A stretch of 64,000 nucleotides of DNA from Sulfuricella sp. (GCA_041651995.1 JBAZID010000006.1:93628-157627), one strand, 5' to 3'; counted from the stretch's first letter, positions 45,397-55,259 are shown. Notes: generated by a model from the sequence alone, not told the origin. Made by a program: numbers and translations.

Positions 45397-46652
45397 GCCT
45401 GGCTATCCCTGAGAGTGGTCGTGTGTTTTACTTCCTGCGATGCCCCGGGTTCGGGTGTTTCCGCAAGCAATGCGTCCACCCGCGCCAAACAGCTATCCCA
45501 GTCATAATCAGTCAGAATCCGGGCCCGTGCTGCTTTGCCCATTGGGCCGCAGGTTTTTTCCGCCAGCAGCGTCAGGATTGTTTGCCCGAACTCCCGGGCG
45601 CTGGAGGCAACATGCAATTCCTCTCCCAGCGTGGCCTGAATTCCCTCTGCCGCCTGTGGAGATGAAACCACGATTTTTTCCATGGCCATGGCTTCCAGCA
45701 CTTTGTTCTGCAAGCCTCTTGCAATTCGCAATGGCGCGACCGCAAGCCGGGCATGAGCGAGGTATGGCCTGATATCCGCAACTGTGCCGGTTACCGAGAT
45801 CCCGGGCAATCGTGCCAGTTCGCTTACAGCCGCGCTCGGCCGGGAGCCCACGATATAAAAGCGGGCTTGGGGATGCGCCGCCTGGATTGCAGGAAAAATT
45901 TCCCCGGCAAACCATTTTACGGCGTCAATATTCGGCCAGTAGTCCATGGCGCCCGTGAATACCAGGACTTGTTCGTCTTCCGGGTAAGGATTGGGATATT
46001 CGCGCTCGGGAGAGAAATAGCCGGTGTCTACGCCATTGCTGAAATAGCCTGTTTTATCCGCGCTTTCCGGGGCGAGGTGCTTGAACAGTTCCGCTTCCTC
46101 GCGGGACACGAACAAGGAGGCATCGAATTCCCCTGCTATTTCACGCTCATAGTGCAGCAGCAGTTTCCCTTCGCGCCGGTAGAGCCACGAAAGCGGCCAG
46201 CGTTTGCTTTTGGCATACTGCATCCATTTGTCGGAGTCGATATCGACAAAATCGATCACGCGCTTCCTGCCTCCGGCCTGCCTGACATACTGGGCCATGG
46301 CCGACGAGAAAACCAGGATGCGATGGATTGGATGCCTGGCAAGCAGATCATTAACCCAGTGCTGCATCCCGGCATTGTGGTAATAAGGCAGTGTCAGCGC
46401 CTGGCCTGAAAGCAGGCCGGTCAGGCTGCGCAAGCGTGCCGTGGATGGGTTGAGGGTGGCAAAGTGGCTTTCTCCGCAAAATGATCTGGTGGTATCCGCG
46501 TGTTGCCAGTCAGCCTCGTCATCCACAAAAGTACCCAGATGTACCCGGTAGTGCTGGCTCAAATGCCTGAGCATGTGAAATGAGCGGATTTTGTCACCCT
46601 TGTTGGGCGGATAGGGCATGCGGTGGGTAAGAAACAATAATTCTTCAGGCAT
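45393..46652 (-). CDS. XrtA-associated sugar transferase (TIGR03087-like)
   Basis: A 419-residue glycosyltransferase. EELLFLTHRMPYPPNKGDKI is the signature opening of the stp1 group found with exosortase A. Further marks are DFVDIDSDKW near residue 140, FSNGVDTGYF near 207 and LAVAPLRIARGLQNKVLEAMAMEKIVVSSPQA. It overlaps xrtA by 4 bp (ATGA) and lies 4 bp after the FemAB gene, so the three are tightly coupled. Confidence 0.92.
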   Translation of the reverse strand: MPEELLFLTHRMPYPPNKGDKIRSFHMLRHLSQHYRVHLGTFVDDEADWQHADTTRSFCGESHFATLNPSTARLRSLTGLLSGQALTLPYYHNAGMQHWVNDLLARHPIHRILVFSSAMAQYVRQAGGRKRVIDFVDIDSDKWMQYAKSKRWPLSWLYRREGKLLLHYEREIAGEFDASLFVSREEAELFKHLAPESADKTGYFSNGVDTGYFSPEREYPNPYPEDEQVLVFTGAMDYWPNIDAVKWFAGEIFPAIQAAHPQARFYIVGSRPSAAVSELARLPGISVTGTVADIRPYLAHARLAVAPLRIARGLQNKVLEAMAMEKIVVSSPQAAEGIQATLGEELHVASSAREFGQTILTLLAEKTCGPMGKAARARILTDYDWDSCLARVDALLAETPEPGASQEVKHTTTLRDSQA

Positions 46653-46656
46653 GGGC

Positions 46657-47703
46657 CTACCCCAGATTTTTCACGATGTGCGGGCCGATGAAATTGGCCA
46701 GGGGCAGGGGAAGTTTTTGCCAGGCCTTGATAAAGAGCTGATATTTAGGATTAAGCGGGTTGTGGTCCGGCACTGCTTTGGCCCGGTGCAGCTGATATTC
46801 GTAGCATAGCGGTTGCGGCTCGAACCCCCAGTTCTTCTTGAAGTCGAACGGCCCTGTGCCGCGCTTGCTGCGGCCATAGTCGAAAACCTTGATGCCACGC
46901 TCGCAGGCGCGCCGCATCAGTTCCCAATACTTGAAATCGTTGGCCGCAAAATCGCGCGCCTCCAGCGTGTCGCCGGCGTAATAGGGCAACACTTCATCGC
47001 GGAAATAAAAGCTCAGCACGCTGCTCAAGACCCGCCCGTCCTTGACCACCGACAGCACTTCGCAGTCGTTGCCGAAGGTTTCCTTGAGCAGCGCAAAATA
47101 GCGCTTAGGCAGCGCGGGCGTGCCATGGCGGTGGACATTGTCCGCGAACACGGAAAAAAACCGCTCCACGCCTTCATCGATCTCGCTGGCGAGCCCGGCC
47201 TTGATGCCCTTTCTCACCATCGCACGTTGCTTGCGCGGAATGGCGAGCATGTTCTGCTCAACATCCGGGTCCAGTTCCTTGCGAAAGGTTACGTACAGAT
47301 CCTTGCCCGGCCAATCCGGGTGCCTGGGCTTGATATTCCGGTATTCCAGGTGGTCGACCTTCTGTTGCCTTGCCAGCGCCTGCGCGGCTTGGTCCAGCGC
47401 TTCTCCGGCTGATTCCGTCAGCGCCGCCACGCCGCCGTAGACGCAAAATGGCAGGGAAATCAGGGAATGTCCGAAAAGCCGGCTATTGATTTCGGCGAGA
47501 GGCAGTACCCCCTGGATTTTTCCATCCGCTTCGGCGTAGAGGAACCAGGTCTTGTGGCCGAAAGCGTGCTCGATCACTTTCTGCCACCCCGCACGGTGGA
47601 AGAAGGTGGCTTCCGGGCAGTTCTGGACGAATTCGTCCCATCTTGCCGCATCCGCGGGCTGCATCTGGCGGATGGCCGGAGTGAGGGCGGCAGTTTGAGT
47701 CAT
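46657..47703 (-). CDS. XrtA-associated FemAB/GNAT-like protein (TIGR03019-like)
   Basis: A 348-residue FemAB-family protein. FemAB enzymes move an amino acid from aminoacyl-tRNA to a peptide or lipid II; the exosortase-associated branch has an unknown substrate. Two GNAT-like folds are visible (AARWDEFVQNCPEATFFHRAGW at the start; YYAGDTLEARDFAANDFKYWELM near 255-277) and the SKRGTGPFDFKKNWGFEP motif near 290-307 is highly typical. A palindromic element lies between it and the deacetylase gene upstream. Confidence 0.91.
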   Translation of the reverse strand: MTQTAALTPAIRQMQPADAARWDEFVQNCPEATFFHRAGWQKVIEHAFGHKTWFLYAEADGKIQGVLPLAEINSRLFGHSLISLPFCVYGGVAALTESAGEALDQAAQALARQQKVDHLEYRNIKPRHPDWPGKDLYVTFRKELDPDVEQNMLAIPRKQRAMVRKGIKAGLASEIDEGVERFFSVFADNVHRHGTPALPKRYFALLKETFGNDCEVLSVVKDGRVLSSVLSFYFRDEVLPYYAGDTLEARDFAANDFKYWELMRRACERGIKVFDYGRSKRGTGPFDFKKNWGFEPQPLCYEYQLHRAKAVPDHNPLNPKYQLFIKAWQKLPLPLANFIGPHIVKNLG

Positions 47704-47725
47704 CCTAAAAGCCGCAGTTCGATTA

Positions 47726-47850
47726 CCACGGAGGGCACGGAGAACACGAAGAAAGGCTGTTTGCGGTCATTGATGACCTCATCCAACGGGTGAATGCCAA
47801 ACATCATGTAATCTATTGTTTCTACTCCGTGTTCTCCGTGAACTCCGTGG
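47726..47850. repeat. 125-bp element with long inverted ends
   Basis: CCACGGAGGGCACGGAGAAC (from 47726) is repeated in inverted form near 47831-47850, with about 23 of 26 positions matching. The type (CCACGGAG...CTCCGTGG) is a common dispersed element. The middle 73 bp hold no gene. It splits the XrtA operon between the FemAB and deacetylase genes. Confidence 0.62.
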
Positions 47851-47878
47851 TTAACTGCTTTATCTGGGTTCATGCGCC

Positions 47879-48748
47879 TTACTCCAGGAAAATCCGGTCC
47901 ATGCGGTCCCAGCTGAAATCGCGGGTCAAGGCTTTGACCCGGCCTTCCATGCGATGCAGATTCAGATAGTGGCGGAAACGCGTTTTCATGCCGATGCCGT
48001 CCTGGCGCGGCTGACCGGGATCCAGTTCCCAGGGGTGAAAATAGAAAATCCCGGCTTGCTTGTCGTGGTTGTTGACTCTTTGCAGAAACCAGCGCGAGAC
48101 CGGGTAGGGCCAAAAACGGAAATAGCCGCCGCCGCCGGCAGGCAGATTTTTCTGGAAAATGCGCACCGTGGTGACAGGCAACTCAAGCAGCCCATCCTTG
48201 CCATTGGGGTAGAAGGCGAAACGGGGCGCATCGGGCATTCCGTAATGGTCATGCTGGATGGGGTAAATACTGGAACTGTAGCGGTAGCCGGCCTGAAGAA
48301 GCAGATCCAGCGCCCAGAGATTTTTGCTGCCTATGGAAAAACTTGGCGCACGGTAGCCCAGCACCTTCTGGCCGCCGATGTCCTCGAGCAGGGCCATGCT
48401 GCGGGTGATATCTTCGAGGAATTCTTCGGCTTTCTGCTCGGAAGCCCTGAGATGGGCGTAGCCGTGGCTGGCAAGCTCGTGGCCGTTTTCAACAATACGG
48501 CGCACCATGGCCGGGTAGCGCTCCGCAATCCAGCCCAGAGTGAAAAAGGTTGCCTTGGTGTCTCCCTCATCCAGCAGCTTGAGGATGCGATCGATGTTCG
48601 CTTCCACCCGGCATGCCAGGGATGGCCAGCTATCTCTTGGGATATGGGGTGCAAAAGCCGAGACCTGGAAGTAATCCTCCACGTCGATGGTCATCGCATT
48701 GCGTATCGGCGCTGGGAACGTCAGTTCCTTGCTGGCGGAGGTCTGCAT
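47879..48748 (-). CDS. XrtA-associated polysaccharide deacetylase (DUF3473)
   Basis: A 289-residue CE4 deacetylase with the C-terminal DUF3473 extension of the XrtA-associated type (TIGR03006-like). TIDVEDYFQVSAF at about residues 20-32 replaces the classic motif 1, the metal-binding HGYAH is near residues 94-98, and GYRAPSFSIG near 132-141 and FYFHPWELDPGQPR near 240-253 complete the active site. It would deacetylate GlcNAc units of the exopolysaccharide. It starts 2 bp after the wecB stop. Confidence 0.92.
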   Translation of the reverse strand: MQTSASKELTFPAPIRNAMTIDVEDYFQVSAFAPHIPRDSWPSLACRVEANIDRILKLLDEGDTKATFFTLGWIAERYPAMVRRIVENGHELASHGYAHLRASEQKAEEFLEDITRSMALLEDIGGQKVLGYRAPSFSIGSKNLWALDLLLQAGYRYSSSIYPIQHDHYGMPDAPRFAFYPNGKDGLLELPVTTVRIFQKNLPAGGGGYFRFWPYPVSRWFLQRVNNHDKQAGIFYFHPWELDPGQPRQDGIGMKTRFRHYLNLHRMEGRVKALTRDFSWDRMDRIFLE

Positions 48749-48750
48749 GT

Positions 48751-49911
48751 TCAGTTCCGCAAGCCATTATTCAGCCATGAGTAGATCTCTGCGGCAATGC
48801 GCGTCGATGCCTGCCCGTCCCAGAATTCGGGGATTCTGCCAGCCTTGCCGCCGTTCTGCATGATCTCGTCAAATGCGCCCAGGATCCTGACCGGGTCCTG
48901 TCCGGCAATGGTATTGGTGCCTTCGTCTACCGTGATCGGCCGTTCGGTATTGTTCCTGAGCGTGATGCACGGCACGCCAAGCGCCGTGGTTTCTTCCTGG
49001 ATGCCGCCTGAATCGGTCAGTACGACACGCGCGTCTTTCATCAGGCCCAGCATCTCCAGGTAACCCATGGGCGGCAACTGAACCAGTTCAGGGATATTCA
49101 GCATCGCGCCCAGGCCGAATTTTTCGATCATGGCGTGGGTGCGCGGGTGCACCGGAAAGATGATGGGGAGCCGGGTGCTGATTTTGACCACGGTTTCAAG
49201 CAGGACGCGCAGGGTATCGGGGTCATCCACGTTGGAGGGCCGGTGCATGGTGAGGACAGCGTATCCATCCTGCCCGTCCAGGAAGGCTTCCCTGCCGGCA
49301 TCTTTCAGGATTTGAGGCGCCGTGACAGCTCTATCCAGATTGCGGCGCAAGGTGTCGATCATGACGTTGCCGGCAAACCGGATGCGGGAATCGTCAATCC
49401 CCTCGCGCAACAGGTTTTCGCGACCACTACGCTCTGTGGTGAAAAGAAGGTCGGATATCTGGTCGGTCAATATCCGGTTGATTTCTTCGGGCATGGTGCG
49501 GTCGAAGCTGCGCAGGCCGGCTTCGACATGAATCACGGGGATACCCTTTTTCGTCGCGACAAGGGCGCAGGCGAGGGTGGAGTTCACATCCCCGACCACC
49601 AGCATGGCGGAAGGCTGTTTTTCATCCAGGGCCGGTTCGAAACGCTGCATGACTTCGGCTGTTTGCGTTGCATGGCTACCAGAGCCCACCTCCAGGTTGA
49701 TATCTGGCTGCGGGATGCCGAGTGCTTCGAAATACTGGTGATTCATGGCAACATCGTAGTGTTGCCCGGTATGAACGAGGCTGACAGTCAAATCCGGTCC
49801 GAGATCGGCCAGGGCAGCCATGATCGGAGCTATTTTCATGAAGTTTGGGCGCGCGCCCACGACACAGAGGATGCTGAGTGGAACCTTGGCGTCTGACATG
49901 GGGATAGGCAT
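48751..49911 (-). CDS. wecB: UDP-N-acetylglucosamine 2-epimerase (non-hydrolysing)
   Basis: A 386-residue cytoplasmic enzyme that turns UDP-GlcNAc into UDP-ManNAc for glycan synthesis. Family marks include LCVVGARPNFMKIAP at the start, LVHTGQHYDVAMN, VVGDVNSTLACAL, HVEAGLRSFDRTMPEE near 130-145 and DSGGIQEE near 292-299. The ATG at 49911 overlaps the stop of the ATPase gene (ATGA); a second ATG four codons later is possible. It implies ManNAc or a derivative in the exopolysaccharide. Confidence 0.95.
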   Translation of the reverse strand: MPIPMSDAKVPLSILCVVGARPNFMKIAPIMAALADLGPDLTVSLVHTGQHYDVAMNHQYFEALGIPQPDINLEVGSGSHATQTAEVMQRFEPALDEKQPSAMLVVGDVNSTLACALVATKKGIPVIHVEAGLRSFDRTMPEEINRILTDQISDLLFTTERSGRENLLREGIDDSRIRFAGNVMIDTLRRNLDRAVTAPQILKDAGREAFLDGQDGYAVLTMHRPSNVDDPDTLRVLLETVVKISTRLPIIFPVHPRTHAMIEKFGLGAMLNIPELVQLPPMGYLEMLGLMKDARVVLTDSGGIQEETTALGVPCITLRNNTERPITVDEGTNTIAGQDPVRILGAFDEIMQNGGKAGRIPEFWDGQASTRIAAEIYSWLNNGLRN

Positions 49912-50912
49912 CAGTTCTTTTCTTTTGGAGGATTTCTGACGCCGGGCAGGTAGAGAATCTGCTTGAGCAGGTCCAGCACGGAGATGACCGATTTTTCCAT
50001 TTTGGAAAGCCGTTCATCCATGTGTTCCAGGTTGGCCGGCATGTCCGGGTCATCAGTCAGGCTGGGTGTGCTCTGGGCTTCGGCTTCCGAGGCGGGAAGA
50101 TTGAACTCCTGCTGAATATCACCAATAACGACTTGCACCTCTGCGCTTCTGAAAGCGTGAATCTCTTCAAGGTAGCCCATTAAAAAAAGGCGGTCGCAAA
50201 GGGTATTGATTTTCCGGGGAATCCCTCCCGAATAATCGTAAATGGCGGCAAAGGCGTCTTCACTCATGGAAGGGTCGCCATTCCAGCCAACTGTATTCAG
50301 CCTGTGTTCAATATAGGCGCGAGTTTCCGTGCCATCCATCGGGCCGAGGTGGTAAGTGGCGATCACCCTTTGCCGCAATTGCTGCATGTCGCCGCTTAGA
50401 AGTGTTCTTCTGAATTCAGGCTGGCCGAGCAGAAAAGTTTGTAACAAGGATTTGTCATCGGTTTGAAAATTCGAGAGCATTCTCAACTCCTCAACGGTGC
50501 GAGGGGAGAGATTCTGTGCTTCGTCCACCACCAGGAGCGCGCGTTTCCCTTGCCGGTCGCAGGCACGCAGAAACTGTTCAAGCCGGATCAACAGGTCAGC
50601 CTTGCTGACGTTTTCATAGAGGAGTCCGAACGCGGCGGCCACTACTCTCAGCGTGTCGTCCGAGTCCAGGTGGGTGTTGACGATTTGTGCTGCAATGATG
50701 TTTTCTGACGCCAGATTGCGGAAAAGGTTACGCACCAGCGTGGTTTTTCCCGCGCCGACCTCGCCCGTGATGACGATGAAACCCTCTCCCTGTGACAGGC
50801 CGTATTCAAGATAGGCCATGGCACGTTTGTGGCCCTTGCTGCCAAAGAAAAAATTCGGGTCGGGCTTTAGCTGGAAGGGTTTGGCTTTGAAGCCATAATA
50901 TTGCTCATACAT
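49911..50912 (-). CDS. XrtA-associated ExeA-like ATPase
   Basis: A 333-residue AAA-type ATPase of the ExeA/GspA-like group found with exosortase A (TIGR03015-like). It starts with YEQYYGFKAKPFQLKPDPNF, has Walker A GEVGAGKTT at residues 50-58, Walker B LLVVDEAQNL near 126-135 and a sensor region with GGIPRKIN near 232. The C-terminal 100 residues are variable and acidic. It probably powers or controls assembly of the export machine from the cytoplasm. 10 bp separate it from the beta-barrel gene. Confidence 0.92.
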   Translation of the reverse strand: MYEQYYGFKAKPFQLKPDPNFFFGSKGHKRAMAYLEYGLSQGEGFIVITGEVGAGKTTLVRNLFRNLASENIIAAQIVNTHLDSDDTLRVVAAAFGLLYENVSKADLLIRLEQFLRACDRQGKRALLVVDEAQNLSPRTVEELRMLSNFQTDDKSLLQTFLLGQPEFRRTLLSGDMQQLRQRVIATYHLGPMDGTETRAYIEHRLNTVGWNGDPSMSEDAFAAIYDYSGGIPRKINTLCDRLFLMGYLEEIHAFRSAEVQVVIGDIQQEFNLPASEAEAQSTPSLTDDPDMPANLEHMDERLSKMEKSVISVLDLLKQILYLPGVRNPPKEKN

Positions 50913-50922
50913 CTGTAAGCCC

Positions 50923-52491
50923 TTAAAAACTCATGTGCATGGAGGCCGTGATGGCATTCTCGCGATAATCGCCGGTACTCAGATTGGAATCCCGCTGGAT
51001 ATGCCGATAATCAAGCGAGCCATTGAGCTTGGGCTGAATCTTTCTTGTCAGGCCGAACCTGATTGACTTGGTGTTTTCTTCCCGGTTTGTGGACAGAGAG
51101 CTGGTTTTTGCATAGCCGACACTCATGTTGGTGCTGGTGCGTGGCGTCATTCTCCAGTTCCACAATACGTTTGCACCCGTTTGTCTGGTTTCATCATTTA
51201 GCGCCAGGTTGCTTGTTCCGAGCAGAGCGCTGTCCATTTCCTGTGCTGTTTGTGCTTCGCGCAAGGTATTGTACATACTTAGAACGATCGTGTTTTTTAC
51301 GCCATTCACGGCTGCGGACGCCTGCAAACGTTTTTGCAGAAACACCCGGTTGGTGAAGTAATTGATGGAGTCGGAAAGCGAAGCTGGAAGCTTTGCGTCG
51401 CTGATGAAAGCGTCAACAATTTGCTGGCGCAGGACTGGATCGGGAATGCTTGATGCCCAGAGCTGGTTAAGGAAATCCGCGGTGTCGATCGTGGCGGGAA
51501 CCAGGAACTGGTCTCGTGTTGTGGTTATGTCCTCGCTGTAACCCAGGCTCCAGGCCGTTCTGCGCGTGCGATGATGGGCGCTGAGGGCGTAGGTGGAGCC
51601 ATAGAACCTTTTTCCGGTGCTGGCTGTAATGCTCGTTCTTTCGGCAGGCGCCCAGATAAAACCGGCTGACCAGAAAGAACCCTCAGGTGCACTGCCGATT
51701 GAAAGATAGTTATTTTTTTCATAACCGCTACTTGCAGTCAGACTGAGTCTTGGCGAAACCACGTAGCGAAGACTGCCTGTCAAGGTTTCCAAATCAATGG
51801 TGTTAGTGCTGTAGTCGATTTTTTGTTTGTTGTAGTTCACGCCCCAGCCCAGGGTCTTGAATGCTGTCCCACTATTCAGGCTGAAAAGGATGCGGTCTGA
51901 CTCGCTGGTCGATAGTCCGCCTGTGCCTGTATCGACTGAATCATGGGTATAACGCAACTCGGAAGAGGCCAAACTGCCAAAGCGGTGGCGCAGGTAGGGG
52001 CTCAGGCTGTAAGTGGTTGTTTCGGTGAGGTTGTCTGTGACGTTGGCGTTGTCAGCTGACTGCGCTCCATACGCGGAAATGTTTTGCTGGCTGATTGCGG
52101 CTCTACCATCAAGGAAAAAAAAGTCATCAAGCAGTTCCGCATTTGCGTGAGCGTTCAGATTGTGCCTGGTCGTATTCCGGTTGCCTTCATCCGCGTAGAC
52201 AAGGTTTTGCATGCCATAGCGGGCATTGACCTTCAGGCGGGGGCCTGTCCCAGTCAGGGAGATGGCAGGGTTGATCTGGGTGACGAAATCGCCCTTTTCC
52301 CTTCCTTGCGGCGCCAATGCAATATTGTCGGAATAGGTTTCTTTCAAATCCAGGCTGGGCATGATTTTCCACTCCGCGGAGAGGGCGTGGGAAGGTGCCA
52401 GCGTGATTGCCGTCACGGCTGAAAAAATAGCCGAAAGCAATGTCCGGCGATGGTTTTTGTGCTTGGTCACGTTAACTGTAGTAGTAGCCAT
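50923..52491 (-). CDS. XrtA-associated outer-membrane beta-barrel protein (TIGR03016-like)
   Basis: A 522-residue protein with a signal peptide (hydrophobic core near residues 18-35, cut after SHALSA) and a mature part of many alternating amphipathic strands, ending in a C-terminal aromatic residue (MHMSF) as outer-membrane barrels do. It belongs to the uncharacterised barrel family coded in XrtA loci and may be the exit pore for the polysaccharide. GGAG lies 6 nt before the ATG, which is 20 bp inside the kinase gene. Confidence 0.86.
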   Translation of the reverse strand: MATTTVNVTKHKNHRRTLLSAIFSAVTAITLAPSHALSAEWKIMPSLDLKETYSDNIALAPQGREKGDFVTQINPAISLTGTGPRLKVNARYGMQNLVYADEGNRNTTRHNLNAHANAELLDDFFFLDGRAAISQQNISAYGAQSADNANVTDNLTETTTYSLSPYLRHRFGSLASSELRYTHDSVDTGTGGLSTSESDRILFSLNSGTAFKTLGWGVNYNKQKIDYSTNTIDLETLTGSLRYVVSPRLSLTASSGYEKNNYLSIGSAPEGSFWSAGFIWAPAERTSITASTGKRFYGSTYALSAHHRTRRTAWSLGYSEDITTTRDQFLVPATIDTADFLNQLWASSIPDPVLRQQIVDAFISDAKLPASLSDSINYFTNRVFLQKRLQASAAVNGVKNTIVLSMYNTLREAQTAQEMDSALLGTSNLALNDETRQTGANVLWNWRMTPRTSTNMSVGYAKTSSLSTNREENTKSIRFGLTRKIQPKLNGSLDYRHIQRDSNLSTGDYRENAITASMHMSF

Positions 52492-53422
52492 AATATTCTC
52501 CGCCGGGGAATGAACTGGCTTTGTTATAGATCAAATTGACGACATCGCATGATTCGATCTGCCGGAGGGCTTCCTTGACCGCCTGTTGTGGCGTTTTTTC
52601 CGCGGCCACAACCAGAACAATCTGTCCCATCTGGCTCGCCAGAACGTGCGCCTCGCTGGTCAGCAGTAATGGCGGGGAATCAAAAATGACAATGCGGTCA
52701 CTGTAGCGTTCGGCGATTTCATTCAGCAAATCGCTCATGCTCTGGCTTGCCAGCAACTCGGTTGCATGCCTGTTTTTTCTTCCAGCCAACAGAATTGAAA
52801 GTTTTTCGACATTGGTTTTAAGCATGACATCAGCCAGTTCAAGCTTGTCATCCAGAAGGACGTCCAGAAGGCCTCTCTCTGCTTTCAGGCCAAGGTAACC
52901 CGGCAATGAAGGCCGGGCCACGTCGGCGTCCACCAGCAAAACGGTGTGATCCATTTCCGTTGCGATGCTCATCGCCAGGTTGATGGCGCAGAAACTTTTC
53001 CCTTCCCCCGCGAGTGCGCTGGTAACCATGATCAGGTTGCCATTCCTGATTGCCCCGGCACCCTGGGTGAAGGCGTTCTTGATCAAAGGCCGCTTGATCA
53101 GGCGGAACTCTTCGGCAATTTGGGTTTTTTCCACATCCGGCGTGATGACGCCCATTTGCCGTAATTTTGCGAGGTTGATCGTGCCATTTACCGACACTGG
53201 GGTTGTGCTGGGCAGGGGAGTTTGATCGAGACTATTCTCGCGCATGATCTTTGCGCCAACGGGTTCCTGACCAGAATCTGCTGTCGTCTTATCCGTTGCA
53301 GGGATAGGGGACGCCTCGCTTTTTTCCTCGATCTTGTTTATTGCTTTTTCGATGATGCTTATGTTCGTGGAGGTTTTGCCCTCCCGGCTGATTTTTTCGG
53401 CTGCTTTTTCAATGATGCTCAC
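52472..53422 (-). CDS. XrtA-associated tyrosine autokinase
   Basis: A 316-residue BY-kinase of the XrtA type (TIGR03018-like), the cytoplasmic partner of the chain-length protein. Walker A ALAGEGKS is at residues 136-143, Walker A' VLLVDADVARP at 161-171 and Walker B IVIFDSPPLL near 245-254. The tail ends in a tyrosine cluster (EYYGYYYS) that would be autophosphorylated. The first 33 residues hold a repeated motif (SIIEKAAEKI and SIIEKAINKI). It overlaps the barrel gene by 20 bp, and 115 bp separate it from the chain-length gene. Confidence 0.93.
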   Translation of the reverse strand: MSIIEKAAEKISREGKTSTNISIIEKAINKIEEKSEASPIPATDKTTADSGQEPVGAKIMRENSLDQTPLPSTTPVSVNGTINLAKLRQMGVITPDVEKTQIAEEFRLIKRPLIKNAFTQGAGAIRNGNLIMVTSALAGEGKSFCAINLAMSIATEMDHTVLLVDADVARPSLPGYLGLKAERGLLDVLLDDKLELADVMLKTNVEKLSILLAGRKNRHATELLASQSMSDLLNEIAERYSDRIVIFDSPPLLLTSEAHVLASQMGQIVLVVAAEKTPQQAVKEALRQIESCDVVNLIYNKASSFPGGEYYGYYYS

Positions 53423-53537
53423 ACTGCCTCCCGGTAGGATCCATTTCCTTGATGGTTAGATTGCCACTTCGGATCGGGTATTGCTGAGAATGACATCTCC
53501 AGCTGGGCAAAATATTTGGGCTCAAAGCGGTGTGATG

Positions 53538-55052
53538 TCATAGAGCCATCTTTATCATCAGTGCGCTATACAAGCCCAACAAGGAAAGCAAGGAGAGACC
53601 GAAGGCATAGAGACGCCTTTTTCGCTTGAGCTTTTCCTGATCAGTCCAGATCATGGCAACTGTCCCCAGTATTGGTCTCCCGGCCACTTCGCGAAGGCTG
53701 ATTTGAGTATGAAAGGCGGGGCGGATCTGGCTCATCAAGAATGCGATGCCGACTCCCGCCAGTAATGCAGCCAAAAATACCAGGGAGGACAGTCTTAACC
53801 GGTCAGGTCCTGCGGGTATAGCCGGAACCGTTGGCGGGTCAATGATCTTGAACGAGATCAATTCTGTCGTGGAACTCATTTCGCCGGACATTTTTGCGCT
53901 CTCGCGGCGTTGGAGAAGGCTTTCGTAATTGGATTTGTTCACTTGATAATCGCGATTGAGACGGGTGAGGTCTGCTTCCACTTCGGGCACCGCGTTGCTC
54001 AGCGACTTCAGGTGAGCGTAGCGGGAACTGTATTCCGCCACGCGGGCTCTCATGGAAGCCACTCTGGATTCGGCTTCCATTTGAGCAATTTTTAATTGCT
54101 GAAGCATGGGGCTGTAATTCACCCCAGGGTCGGCACTGTGTTTTTGCAGCTTGGCTTCCTGCTTCTTGCGTTCCTCGAGCTGTGTTATCAGGCGTTTCGT
54201 GGAGACAATGTCGGGATGCTGGTCGGTAAAGTTCAGGCGCAAGGCATCGAGGTTCTTGTTCAGGGTCTGGATGCGGGCATCAATTTCCGGGTTGACTGGA
54301 GATTGCTCCACCATTTGTACCGGTTCATCGTCGGATATTTGATTCTTGACGGCATCTCGCGCCTGCTCGGCTTCCCTCAACTCCAGCTTTGCCTGGTTGA
54401 GGCTTTCCGCGGCGCTGGTCAGCTTCGAAAGATAATCACTGCCTTGACCAGGCATCAAACCAACGTTCTTTTGCTTGAAAGTCATGAGGGCGGCTTCTGC
54501 CGCTGCCAGCTTCTCTTCGTAAGATTTGATCTGTTCATCGATAAAGCGAATTGCCGAAGCGGATTCCTGCTTGTTTCCCCCGAGGCTTCCCTCGACAAAG
54601 ATGGTCAACAAGGATTGAACAACGTCCTTGGCCAGTTTGGGATTGTCGTTGCTGTAGGAAATCGTAAAAAGGTTATCTCGCCCGGTTGTGCCTATCTTGA
54701 TCTGGGACATCAGCTCATTGACGAACTCATCATGGTCTTTCACTGTTTTGGCCTTGATGTCCAGATCCACCATGCGCATGACTCTTTCCACGTTCGGGCG
54801 GCTGATCAAGGTGCGGCTCATCATGGTAACTTGCTGTTCCACGTTGGGAGGCGCTGTCATTCCCGACATCAGGGGTTTTAAAATACTCTGGGTGTCGACG
54901 TAAATTCTTGCGGAGGCCTGGTAGTCATCAGGAAGCTTGTAGATAATGACCCATCCGGCGATGGCAACGACCCAAGCCGTCACTACTGCATACCAGCGGT
55001 ATTTCCATGCCCCTTTCAGATAGGTAAGCAACTGGGTTATCAGTTCCTCCAT
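53538..55052 (-). CDS. XrtA-associated chain length determinant protein
   Basis: A 504-residue polysaccharide co-polymerase (TIGR03007-like Wzz/GNVR family). Membrane helices lie near residues 18-36 and 425-445, with a third at the C-terminus; the part between is a long periplasmic coiled coil (heptad patterns around 165-240 and 265-390) and includes the RLNRDYQVNKSNYESLLQRRESAKMS segment typical of GNVR. With the kinase it sets chain length and links synthesis to export. The 207-bp gap before it carries no gene. Confidence 0.93.
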   Translation of the reverse strand: MEELITQLLTYLKGAWKYRWYAVVTAWVVAIAGWVIIYKLPDDYQASARIYVDTQSILKPLMSGMTAPPNVEQQVTMMSRTLISRPNVERVMRMVDLDIKAKTVKDHDEFVNELMSQIKIGTTGRDNLFTISYSNDNPKLAKDVVQSLLTIFVEGSLGGNKQESASAIRFIDEQIKSYEEKLAAAEAALMTFKQKNVGLMPGQGSDYLSKLTSAAESLNQAKLELREAEQARDAVKNQISDDEPVQMVEQSPVNPEIDARIQTLNKNLDALRLNFTDQHPDIVSTKRLITQLEERKKQEAKLQKHSADPGVNYSPMLQQLKIAQMEAESRVASMRARVAEYSSRYAHLKSLSNAVPEVEADLTRLNRDYQVNKSNYESLLQRRESAKMSGEMSSTTELISFKIIDPPTVPAIPAGPDRLRLSSLVFLAALLAGVGIAFLMSQIRPAFHTQISLREVAGRPILGTVAMIWTDQEKLKRKRRLYAFGLSLLSLLGLYSALMIKMAL

Positions 55053-55259
55053 ATTATTTAAAATCCCTTAGAAAAATTGCTGCCGGTATTCGGTTGCTGG
55101 AAAACCCATACCATCACATATCTCTGCGCGGTCACCCGGCCCTGGGCCTGGCGATGATCTGTAATGAATCCAGTATGCTGGTCGAATATTGCATTACTGC
55201 TTTGCCCCGCTCCCAGAGAGGGAGGCAGGTCAAAGCAGGCGTGAATTCAGTGAGTTAAA

